From Enoplolaimus lenunculus (lineage: Eukaryota > Nematoda > Enoplea > Enoplida > Thoracostomopsidae): DNA of 64,000 nt. Below the pieces are notes generated by a model that saw only the letters and a program-made list of their open reading frames with translations, was not told the DNA's origin and did no database searches. A program made the translations under genes and the position numbers. The stretch is from NCBI GenBank assembly GCA_030248215.1, contig JASANG010002241.1, positions 332,944 through 396,943 on the forward strand, given 5' to 3'. Positions 34,292 to 43,997 of this stretch are shown piece by piece. How positions within the stretch are numbered: position 1 is the first letter of the stretch; each line of letters starts with the position of its first letter.

Positions 34292-34579
34292 GTGGACACA
34301 ACTGTAAGCTTTTCTAACATAAATAAAACTTTGACAAATATGAATTTATGGAAAAAATTCGCATTAAATGGAAGAAATTACACTGTTGACACGTCGCTCA
34401 GATACGGCACCGTGTCCTGTATTTGCATAACTAATGACCGTGAGAAACTTCAAAATTGCAACAATATAGAATCATTCGACAATCGTTATCCAACTGTGCC
34501 TATTGGGAAAAAGTTCTGTGTACCAAATCTGTTCGCTCCACCATGGGAAAAGTCAAACTTTAGTTTTGTTTGTTTCTAA
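34292..34579 (+). CDS. Possible exon with Cys pairs, unknown
   Basis: A 95-residue open frame without a convincing ATG at its head (GTG at 34292; the first in-frame ATG is about 50 bases in). It has CICITNDREKLQNC and several N-x-S/T sites, as in a secreted protein fragment. It lies 360 bases before the 571-aa gene on the same strand, past a CACTGCAA-type MITE. It may be chance. Confidence 0.22.
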   Translation: MDTTVSFSNINKTLTNMNLWKKFALNGRNYTVDTSLRYGTVSCICITNDREKLQNCNNIESFDNRYPTVPIGKKFCVPNLFAPPWEKSNFSFVCF

Positions 34580-34754
34580 TTTAATTTTAACTGCCGCATG
34601 TACAAAATTTGCGTGACGATTTTCAAATATAAAACGGTCGGTTTGGAGCGTTTGCTTATACAGCGGACCAGAATGATTTTTAGTTGTTTGGTTAATGTAT
34701 GTAGACCGCTATTCAATGCTTCAAGTGTAGTACGACTTAAGAAACAATATTTTG

Positions 34755-34763
34755 TATAAAAGG
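34755..34763 (+). promoter_or_regulatory. TATA box of the 571-aa gene
   Basis: TATAAAAGG matches the animal TATA consensus. Transcription would start near 34785-34795 and leave a 5' UTR of about 150 bases before the ATG at 34942. No other ATG in that interval opens a longer frame. Confidence 0.5.
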
Positions 34764-34941
34764 CACTGTATAATTTCTGCTATGCTTTTTTTATTCTTTT
34801 GTAAATGAAGCATTCGTTTTAGTTGAGTTTAAATAGTAATCATCAAATCGTAATGGCACATGGTAGTAGTAACTTAATATCTATGTGGTAAATGAACGAC
34901 AGACTTCTCAATACATTTCGCTTATAAAGTGATCATTTGTA

Positions 34942-36657
34942 ATGCCAGCGCTATTCGGTTTCTGCTGCGGGGGTCCCAAGAGCCGGCCAAAATCATCCGA
35001 TGATGCCAAACGAATAGACGCGTCGCCAAAACCACGAAAAGCCGATAAAGCTGCGAAACTAAAAGCAAACGCAAACAAAAATGACGCCAAAACTGGCGTA
35101 GCTAATGAATCAAAAAATGAAAAAACAAAATCAAAAGCGGGTGATGCAGCAACGAAACGTTCAGAGATTGGTAAAGACGACAGCGGAGCTGCTAATGAAC
35201 TGTTTGCGAAAATCGAAAAACCCAAGACACCCAAATCAGAACGCAGTGTTTGCAGTCACAAATTGCATCCAGTACTGTTCGGCGTAGATCCTTATGGCGA
35301 CGAAACGCGTTTTCAATCTCAAAACGATCAGCATGTCCTATCATCGCTTCTGCAAGATGATAACGATGCTGGAGGCAATGAATTTCAGGAAGAAAAAGGG
35401 ACTAATAATCATCATCCATACAGTATTGCACCGTCCAGTGTTTTGATTGGTTGTCGATATCGTCATTGTCGCCGCGACAGCCAATCAATAGAATCAAGCA
35501 AACAGCAAGCGGATAACTCTCGTGAAAATCTATTTAGCACAGAAGATAATATTTCTCATATAGTTGTGATTTTAGATTCAAATGATGTTATCGATGAAGA
35601 AAACAAAGAAACTGACGCAATTTTGCAGTCAGCACAAGACGGACACTGCATGGAAAATGAGAGTAATAATTCAGCAGCTACATCAGGCACTGGGGGTACT
35701 AACTTTGGGGATGCAACTGCGAAAACCAAAGAGTACCCCTTATGCAGTGGTCGAGTACATCTGCGGGTAAACTCAAGTCGGGTCCAGCTTGATCGCTACG
35801 CAACGGACACGTTTTATCGAACTTTTCTAGTTGACGCTCTCTATAAAGCAGAAAGTAACACTGCACTTCAAAGAATATCAGCCGACAAGGAGCTCAACTC
35901 ATGTTTCGACTGTGCAATATTGCGCATTGGATGCTCACAAACGACAAACAGTCCTAGTCCAACGACAAAAGTGCCAAAATCACGACGGCCCAAAGTGCTG
36001 GTTGCAGTTTGGAATTCAACTGCAAGTAGCGGTCAGGCTTCTTCTGCGGTTGCGAGCTCAGCTATGTTGTGTTGTGAATGGTATCGTTTCTTGACGCTAA
36101 CACTCGCCGAAGTCGCTGCTCGTATCGCCAAATCTGGCCCTGGTCTTCTTGCGAGTAACGCATCTGATGATTTTATTCGCCTTCCTATCATTTTTCTTGG
36201 CGTTTGCTTCGATTCTAGCTTATCGATTGCTGATTTAGAACGCGCGTCTGCTCAAAATTTAAAACCGCGTTCGCCCAATTCTACTTCGTACTGTGCTCAA
36301 TGTGTCAGCGTTAATACGTGGACTTTGCGTGGCTTTTCGAATGCGATTGCAGTTCCGGGTGTAAATTTTACGGTATCTGGTTTTTTGGCCACAAAGACTT
36401 CCGGAAGCGGTCAAACAGCGTTTGACGGTGACATAGCTAGTGGAAGCGGCAGTTTGGCGCTGCAATTAGCTAAGTCACCAACGAACGATGTAGCAGCTCA
36501 TGATGATTTCGAATTCGTGAAACCTAAAATTACAAAGCAAGACAAATCAAATGTAGGGATGCCTGAAAATGAGACGGTGGCAAATTTGGAAACGAAACTT
36601 ATCGAAGACGTTTGTCTAGAAATTGTAAACATAGGATGTTCGCCTGAGGGCATTTAG
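34942..36657 (+). CDS. Intronless orphan gene, 571 aa, function unknown
   Basis: This is a long single open frame with a TATAAAAGG box 187 bases upstream (34755-34763) and AATAAA 21 bases after the stop (36679), so it reads as a complete transcription unit. The N-terminus MPALFGFCCGG has a Cys pair and Gly pair suited to lipid attachment. Residues 15-100 are Lys/Ala/Asp-rich and probably disordered, and residues 120-265 are acidic and Asn/Ser-rich. The ordered part appears to be about 268-470, with hydrophobic segments VLVAVWNS, YRFLTLTLAEVAARI and LPIIFLGVCF followed by SLSIADLERA. That last stretch loosely recalls the LANKQD/ALSxxELE region of ARF-like GTPases, but no P-loop or WDxxGQ box is visible, so I do not assign that family. 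Reverse-strand frames inside it are shadows. Real gene: likely. Function: unknown. Confidence 0.75.
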   Translation: MPALFGFCCGGPKSRPKSSDDAKRIDASPKPRKADKAAKLKANANKNDAKTGVANESKNEKTKSKAGDAATKRSEIGKDDSGAANELFAKIEKPKTPKSERSVCSHKLHPVLFGVDPYGDETRFQSQNDQHVLSSLLQDDNDAGGNEFQEEKGTNNHHPYSIAPSSVLIGCRYRHCRRDSQSIESSKQQADNSRENLFSTEDNISHIVVILDSNDVIDEENKETDAILQSAQDGHCMENESNNSAATSGTGGTNFGDATAKTKEYPLCSGRVHLRVNSSRVQLDRYATDTFYRTFLVDALYKAESNTALQRISADKELNSCFDCAILRIGCSQTTNSPSPTTKVPKSRRPKVLVAVWNSTASSGQASSAVASSAMLCCEWYRFLTLTLAEVAARIAKSGPGLLASNASDDFIRLPIIFLGVCFDSSLSIADLERASAQNLKPRSPNSTSYCAQCVSVNTWTLRGFSNAIAVPGVNFTVSGFLATKTSGSGQTAFDGDIASGSGSLALQLAKSPTNDVAAHDDFEFVKPKITKQDKSNVGMPENETVANLETKLIEDVCLEIVNIGCSPEGI

Positions 36658-36678
36658 CACCTAACGATGTTTTTGATA

Positions 36679-36684
36679 AATAAA
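36679..36684 (+). terminator. Polyadenylation signal AATAAA of the 571-aa gene
   Basis: AATAAA lies 21 bases after the TAG stop. It falls about 50 bases before the outermost visible point of the large palindrome (36733), so this gene lies just outside the left arm as far as the window shows. Confidence 0.65.
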
Positions 36685-36764
36685 TTTTTGTATTATGGCT
36701 TGAGTTTATCGTTTACAACTGATCAGTGTTGTTTATATTAGCCCTCAGCTGAATTCAGCTTAAA

Positions 36765-36860
36765 TGGGCCCATATAAAGATCTGGAACAGAACCTTTATT
36801 TCTCTATTGCAGTCCCACAGAAAAACGTTTCGCCCCTGATCTTTACATGGGCCGATTTGT
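36765..36860. mobile_element. Core-less derivative of the TTAGGC element, left arm
   Basis: GGGCCCATATAAAGATCTGG and CTGATCTTTACATGGGCC are inverted. It keeps the GCAGTCCCACAGAAAAACGTT end of the family but has lost the TTAGGC core, which leaves about 95 bases. Mirror at 63875-63972. Confidence 0.6.
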
Positions 36861-38447
36861 TTCAGGAATGTGTAAAAACCAAATGACCCAGTAAGTAGGA
36901 GACACAATATGAATAATATAGTGATAGTAACTCGCTTTTTTCGTGTTTAGCCTCAATACAAAAGTTAGTTTTTTCGACTTCAATAGTGTAAATCGACCCC
37001 AAGACATATTAGTTCGACGACTACCTTAATATTTGTATTACACACAAAAATAGCGTAGCAGCTTGGTTTAGATGATATCCAACTGCAGGCGCGACAAATC
37101 TAAACGAAATTGACTCAGAACTGTACTATAGAATTTTGTCAGGTAGAGGCACCATTGCTTCACAAAAAATTTCTGGTGGGGGTTACCGTCAGTTTCCCCG
37201 TCGATTCCACTGCTGACGGAAAAGAACAGAAAGACAGTTGATGGAGTACGGAAATATACCTAATGCATACCATCGAACAAGCACACCATTTTAAGACCAT
37301 ACATTCTCCAAAATGGGCAAGTAAAATTATATCCACTTTGAGGTTTATTGAAACGGCCTGGAGGCTGTCTCTTTTAAAATGAGTCAAATTACCGGGGTCC
37401 CGAAATACGCTAATGTTATTTTTGACCTACCAGTGTTAAAGGGGATCAATAATTTGCATATTTCAATATTCGGTAACACAGCATGTGTAATACCTACATA
37501 GTGTGTCTGTGTACAGTTTGGTAGTGCTTACATGCAGTATGGGCAAATAGCAGCATGAGGCTAATCGAAAGTATTGCAAACTTGCACGTTCTTAGCGTTC
37601 AGAATCATACTATTCATTTCCGGCATCTTGGAATTCTTAAATTTCATTGAAGTCGCCAATAGCGCGAAATATTGGGAATGCACACCTTACTTATCTAGCC
37701 AGTAATGCTAAAAGTGTTCATTAATCAGACTGATCTTTAAAGAATTTGCATGCTCGCGCCCCGTCTCCCTGACCCTTTCAAGTGCTGCTTGTTTATTTAT
37801 AACTTGTACTTTTACCCAGCATTTCAACACCATATACAATTCACAATAAAACAAAGTAAACGGTTACAGTTATCAAGAAATATAACAAAAGCGGAAACGC
37901 AAATGTTTTTAGCAGAAAGGTTACGCTAGCAGTTTCTATTTCAATTTTATGTAAATATGTAATATTAGTAGTATTCCAGTTCTCGACACAACTTTGCAAC
38001 CTTTCGGACTTTTCTGTGCTCTGTCGTATGTCAGAATACACAATTTAACCTCTCTCTTTCTGGAAAAATTCTGGTTTCGCCGCTAGAATGTCATTATTCA
38101 TCGAATTAAAAGGTCGAACATCAGTTGAAGTTTCACTTCAACTTAAGTTTGACTCAATATTTCGTACACTGAATTTAGGGTTCATATTTAAATTTAGACC
38201 GGACTTAACGTTTGTTTTACAAATTGCTGCGTAGCTATATCATTCCAATCAACGAACTGAAATAAATTTTCGGATAGCAAATTATCGGATTTTCTTAATA
38301 TCGCCAGTGTCGACACAACAGCAAGAAAACGCAACACAAGCAGGTTTCGAAGCTTAATCTTTGCGTATATTATGATTTAATCCTAAAATTGCACTTGGTT
38401 TGTCTCTCGTTTCGCTCATATGGTTTTTTCACGTTCGTATGCTGCGC

Positions 38448-38637
38448 CGTGGACCGAGGATCGGGCCCGTAGCCAATGAGGGGCCAGAGAGATCAGCCTC
38501 CCCCCTGAAAAGATTTTGTCCCCTCTAGAAAATTTTCATCGCTGCTCGTAAGTCAACGAAAACCATTGTATGCCCCTCCTGAACAATTTTAACCCCCCCC
38601 AAGCAAGGTGAGCTGACCACGGGCCTGCCGAGGATGT
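38448..38637. mobile_element. GGGCCCGTAGCC / CCCCTCTAGAAAATTTTC fold-back repeat, left arm
   Basis: CCGAGGATCGGGCCCGTAGC and CACGGGCCTGCCGAGGA form imperfect inverted ends. The body carries TCCCCTCTAGAAAATTTTCA and TGTATGCCCCTCC. Related worn sequence lies at 65-200, 22290-22455 and 46820-46895. Mirror at about 62055-62260. Confidence 0.5.
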
Positions 38638-38849
38638 TGCATTTTCTGCTGCGTCGCTGAGAACATCGCTTCTAATATATGGCGTAGTGCATTTATATAT
38701 CGTTTCCTAAAACTTAATAAATATTTATAAAAAATTAGTTCTATGATTTTCGGGGGCAAACAGTTGACATTTTACGTTCAGCTGATAACTTAACATGCTC
38801 GCATTTTAGACATGTACACGACTTCCTGTATTATAGCTTATGTAAAGAT

Positions 38850-39010
38850 CAGGGGCGAAACGTTTTTCTGTAGGACAGCAATAGAGTAAGCTTAAGCTTT
38901 AGACTGATTTTTTTGCTCGACTTAGGTTAGGATTAGGCTTAGGTATTATGCCGTTCTTACGCTTAGGATTAGGTTTATGCTTTGGAATGTGCTTATACTG
39001 GTGTTCAGCC
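38850..39010. mobile_element. TTAGGC-core short element, left arm
   Basis: AAGATCAGGGGCGAAACGTT, CAGCAATAGAGTAAGCTTAA, core TTAGGTTAGGATTAGGC and CTTAGGATTAGG, closing with GTGCTTATACTGGTGTTCAG. Mirror copy at 61680-61860. Confidence 0.7.
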
Positions 39011-40061
39011 CACTGTTCTTTCAACATTGGTCGTGTTTATTTTAATAAACATTCTTCATGTAAGATGATATGAAAAAATTTTCATGTTTTCGCATAAATA
39101 TCAATGATTGAAGCAAAGTTCAAGTAAAAACATTACTTCTTCAAATCGTTAATAACCGTAGATTCTTTGACGTTATACTAAATTGAAACAATCGGTTGTC
39201 ATACCAATTAATCGCCTGAAATTATTATATATAAATGCAATAATACGTCGACATGCGATAACATTCTGATTCAAAGTTTACAAATAACTGCGCTAGCTAT
39301 AGACATCTTGGAACGCGAGAACTATTTTTTCTTGCGGTGTTCACAAGAGATCAGCAGCTGTTCCAAAATGGAAGGGTCATTAAATTCAATGAGTGATCCT
39401 ATGCTTGGTTGACAACCAAGAGTTCAAAGACATGTACAGTAGTTGAAGGAAACTTCGCCAACCAAGCTAACTGCAAGCTAGCGAAATTTTTGCATTATAT
39501 AAATAATTTATATTTCCACTTGAAACTCTTGTTCTAGTAGGTTTTCGGGGGTGTCAAAGACACCCAAATATTGTTCTATGGATGTCGACTGAAACCCCAG
39601 ACACCCGTGTTATGTGGTGCCTACAGACCGACTTGAACACAAAACCATGAGTAATTGACGTCACCCTACCCAAACTAGTATCCCTGCTACGCTCATGGAC
39701 AAAAGGCATTATTCAGCTGTCTACTGGTACACAGATTTCAGACTTCAAAACCAAAGATAACTTGAGACATCTTGAATGTGGCTTATGTAAATTGTTCTTT
39801 TTCCTTTATTCATGTGTTAAGTTTGCCGTTACTTGAGCAAGCAGCCCCTGAAATGAGCAAGGTGACGGCGGTAGCACCAACAGCGACACATCACACTTAA
39901 ATGCATAATTTGTGTTATCCCTCCCAGCCGACATTAGCTTAAAAATAGTCTATTTTTGAGGATTTGGCATATTTGAACTTCCCAAGGATACTACCCTGAT
40001 CATTCATTCGATTGCCAAAGTTGAATCGTAAACATTTAACTGACTTATAAGTACCCCAAAA

Positions 40062-40186
40062 TTAAACACTGTTGCACAGTGTTGTTTGTGTATTCTTGTC
40101 ACAACAATCTTTTTCGATTTCTTCTTGATGAACCAGCGTTCCCGGTCCACTGTCGTAGCCCAGATCACCGCCAGGAGTAGACTCGT
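40062..40186 (-). CDS. Exon 4 (left copy): C-terminal tail
   Basis: The acceptor GAATTTCAG precedes 125 bases that read DESTPGGDLGYDSGPGTLVH..., continue acidic with two adjacent Cys, and end at TAA (40064-40062). The phase fits exon 3. No domain is visible. This is the least certain exon because the intron before it is 1.8 kb and the tail is short. Its right-arm counterpart carries several indels. Confidence 0.5.
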
Positions 40187-43100
40187 CTGAAATTCAAAAG
40201 ATTTAGAGACTTTTTGACATTTTAAAAGTGCATGAGATTTGATTTATGATAAGGCATAAACGTTGACTGATATTATAACGATATACAGCATAGGCCGTAT
40301 TGTCAACTGTGTGTAGCATCTAACACAACTAGCAACAGGGTTGCTGTTTTCTGGAAAAATTCAATCATCATGATCCTCATAATAGGTTGGCAATATTTAC
40401 TAAATTTCGAAACTCTTTATATTTGCTCCTTAGTTATAAGGCATATCCACTGACTGGTGATTAATGTTGTGCACATTTCAGAATATCACCAACAAGTGAG
40501 CAGTACATTCACAGCGCTATTTTAGAGTCGTCCATTTTATGGTCTTTCACAGAACTATTCATCTGATATGTAGTAGTTTTTACTATAACTACGAAATTTG
40601 CCTGCTAGTATATAAGAATATACCGGTGACCGTTTGAAGCTTTATAGCGCCAAATTTCAAGCACATTTTCGCAATTCAAACCAGAGGTTGAAACAAAAGT
40701 TTTCAAGGTTTCCCCCATAGTTTTCAAAATTTTCGCACATTTTGATATAACTTAGGCTGAAGTGGACTAGGTTTAGGTTTAAGCTTTTGGTGAAGGGTAC
40801 AAGTGACAACAAAGCTCCATATAAATTAAAATTAGTCTCACTCGAAGGATCAGAAGTGGTCGATTGAGACCGTGGCGTTGAACTACCCGCTTGAACACAA
40901 CGAGAATCGGTTTCGTTACCTGAAAGAATTGCTTTGATTTGTAGCCAGAATTATATCCAAACTTGAAACAGGGACTGCGTCCTCCGGTTCAGAGACGCAA
41001 ACACGACTTCCGAAGAGGGTGGCACTGCCAATGGTCGGTCACTACAGAAGCGGGTAGACGGTTGTAGTGAAAAACTTCGCGAGTAGAGCGAGCGAATAGA
41101 TTTGTACTGAAAGTAACCGCTAAAACAGCGGCGCAGTCGAAATTTTGAAGGTCAAAAAACGCCAGACGCTACGTAAACATTAACAACTTTTTCGAATATC
41201 AGCCGTCGTAGTAGGCGTGAGGGGTGGTTGTCTTTTCGCCCCCCTCCTGGTTGCACCGGTTGCTTCTATTGTACGATGTCTACTTCTATATAAACAGCCA
41301 TTGGAATGTTGCGACACATACCTGAGTTATTTTCGCAGGTTCATTAAGCCTTGCTCTTATTCATATTTCCAATTCTATCTGAAATCTAGTTTCAGGCTAA
41401 GATTTCCTATTCTCGAATTCCAGACGTTTTTACCACCACTTAACGGCCGGACAAGCTTGGCACTTAAGCCCCGATAGGACTCTCACATTTTGTCGATATT
41501 TTGTACTGCACAAACGCTTACACACTGTTCAACGAAGATGATCATGTATTATTTTGCGAATACCTTTTACATTAGCTGTACTCATAGCATACTGATATAC
41601 TGTACTCTCTAAAAGCTTAAACTAACTTGATTTAAGCTTAAGCTAATCCAGCAGTATTAAACTAATTTTAAGATTAACTAAACTACAGGTAGGCTTACGC
41701 TTAAACTGATTTAAAATCTTACATATTTTCAGTTTAAGCTAAACTTAATGAACTCTTAGATGCACGAATGCACTTGTTACTTTAATCTAAAAATAAGTTT
41801 ACTTAAACTCGTGTTAAGCTTAAAAACACATTAGTTTAAGTAAAACTTAAAATTCTAGTTTAGTTAGTCCGTCCAGCCATTTAAGTTTTACTTAAACTGA
41901 TATTCAAGTTTAGTTGAGCTATAATTTAAGTTTAAGTTTTTAGAGAGTATGTGACAAAAAGGTTTAATTCAACTAATTGTGCTATTCCCATTGATTCATC
42001 TTCACACATACCATTATACTCTAGGAGTCCTGTGTGAACTTTAGTTTCAGGTTGAACGTAAGCCGACGCAGCGCAAACAGCTTTTGCATGACATAACGAA
42101 CAGAAATGATTGTTAACGATATGGAACGAACTTGGCTCTTTCGTTTCGACGCTATGACCATTCGCTTCTAACTCCGTCTTATTGGACCCGATCAACAGTT
42201 TCGTGCGTGGGCCATGGGTGACTTGCGCTAAAAACACAATAAAGTCTTCGAAGCCTTTGAGTGTCGTATTGCCGGCAGATGAGTAGTCGGTATTTCAGTT
42301 CGTGAGAGTATAACGTCGTGTACTAGAAAATTACTTTGACCTCTAGGCTCCGGAAACCGGTTACTCTATTAAAGTCTGTAAAAATGATTTTTTTCTTGTC
42401 TTTCCAGAAATTTCAAGAGGATATATCCCTCTATCTCTGCCTTTGTAGTCTCTAAAAACTTAAACTTAGTTGACTTACACTAAAGTTAATCCAGCAGTAT
42501 TAAACTGACTTTCTAGATTAGCTGAACTAACAGTTAGGATTACGCTTAAACTAACTTAAAATCTTACGTACTTTTAGTTTAAGCTAAGCTTAATGAACTC
42601 TTAGATACACGTAATTTCTGGGCTGAACTTGTTATTTAAACTAAAAATAAATTTAATTAAACTCGTGTTAAACTTAAAAACATGTTTGTTTAAGTAAAAC
42701 TTAAAATTCTAGTTTAATTAGTCCGTCCAGCCATTTAAGTTTTACTTAAACTGATATTGAACTTTAGTTAATCTAGAATTTAAGTTTAAGTTTTTAGAGA
42801 GTACACAAACGTGATTACTACATTAGTGCATCATTTGGCGACTGATCTTTCTTAACAGTTTGCTTCTCACGTCACATTTCAGTGGTTAATATTCATTGGT
42901 TTAAAGTAAGTTGCAAATACCGTGTCACAAATTTCAAGTGCCGGAACTTTGAGATATTTTCAACTACTTCTTTGAAAACATGAACCTGTCCTACTAAGAA
43001 CGCTTTTAAGCATCAAAATATTTTCAACCCAGCGATCGAAGTATCAAATGTGGTATTTTTTCAAATGTTAGTTTGGATTATGTGGCAAATTCAGTGTAAA

Positions 43101-43963
43101 ATTACAATTTACTCATGTCATTTAAAAATTGTAGTATCACTGCGTAGTTTGGGTCGAATTGAAGTTTTTCGCAAACAATATTAATCAAAAATACAAAATT
43201 CAAGAGATATAGGTTGCAACTTCAAGGCTTTCTTTACAATCGGTATTCTGATACTCTTATGTTATAGTTTTCCAACACCGCACCTACCCGTTCCGTTATC
43301 TACGTTATTTTGAATGCCACTGGCTTGCCAATTTTCTGACGCGATGAACGTTGTTCGATCTGTAGTGTTGCCTACCGTTTGCGTAGCCACCGTCGGTGGT
43401 TGTTTTTGTGTTTCTTTTTCTTGTTGCTGTTTCTGTTGCTGTTGTTGCATCTTCAACCATTGCTGCTGTTGTTGATACTGTGATCGATAATGTCGCGCTT
43501 CGTGTAAATGAACATGCAACTGGCCAAGCGAGCTGTATTCGCGACTGCATACAACGCAACGATACACTGTCATTCCAGATTGATTATGAAATCGTCGAGA
43601 CAGCATAATTTCATTTGTCTCTTTTAATCCATTTCCGCAGACGAAATCAGAGCATAAACTGGACGTTTCAGACGGTGACATAATGTTCGAATGACAACTT
43701 CCTTGAGTGCCAAGCGATCGTGTGCTTGAAATACTGGTGTATGGAGCGCTGCTGCTTCCAGAATCTGTGAATGCCTGTTTGCCGTGGAATTCTATTTTGT
43801 TTTCTTCAGGTGCTTGAGTGTGGTTGTTCCCAGCTACTGTATGTTGGCAATATCCTTCTACCACTGCGAAATTGCATACTTTGTCATTGGTTCCTTTCAT
43901 TGATGTTGCTATTTCTTCGACGGTTTTATCAGTGGTCGCCATTTTTTCGAATTGTTGCTGGAG

Positions 43964-43997
<34 letters not shown>

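Larger units (their letters stand above)
36860..40061. other. Left-arm outer flank, non-coding
   Basis: AT-rich sequence downstream of the left zinc-finger gene with a TTAGGC element and a fold-back repeat. A 66-residue minus-strand frame (37841-38041) is almost unchanged in the right arm, but so is its surrounding DNA, and its hydrophobic C-terminus has no partner exon, so I do not call it a gene. Confidence 0.5.

Noticed and set aside
34942-36657. Assigning the 571-aa protein to ARF-like GTPases
   Set aside because: Only a short C-terminal stretch looks alike. No GxxxxGK[ST] or WDxxGQ motif is visible.
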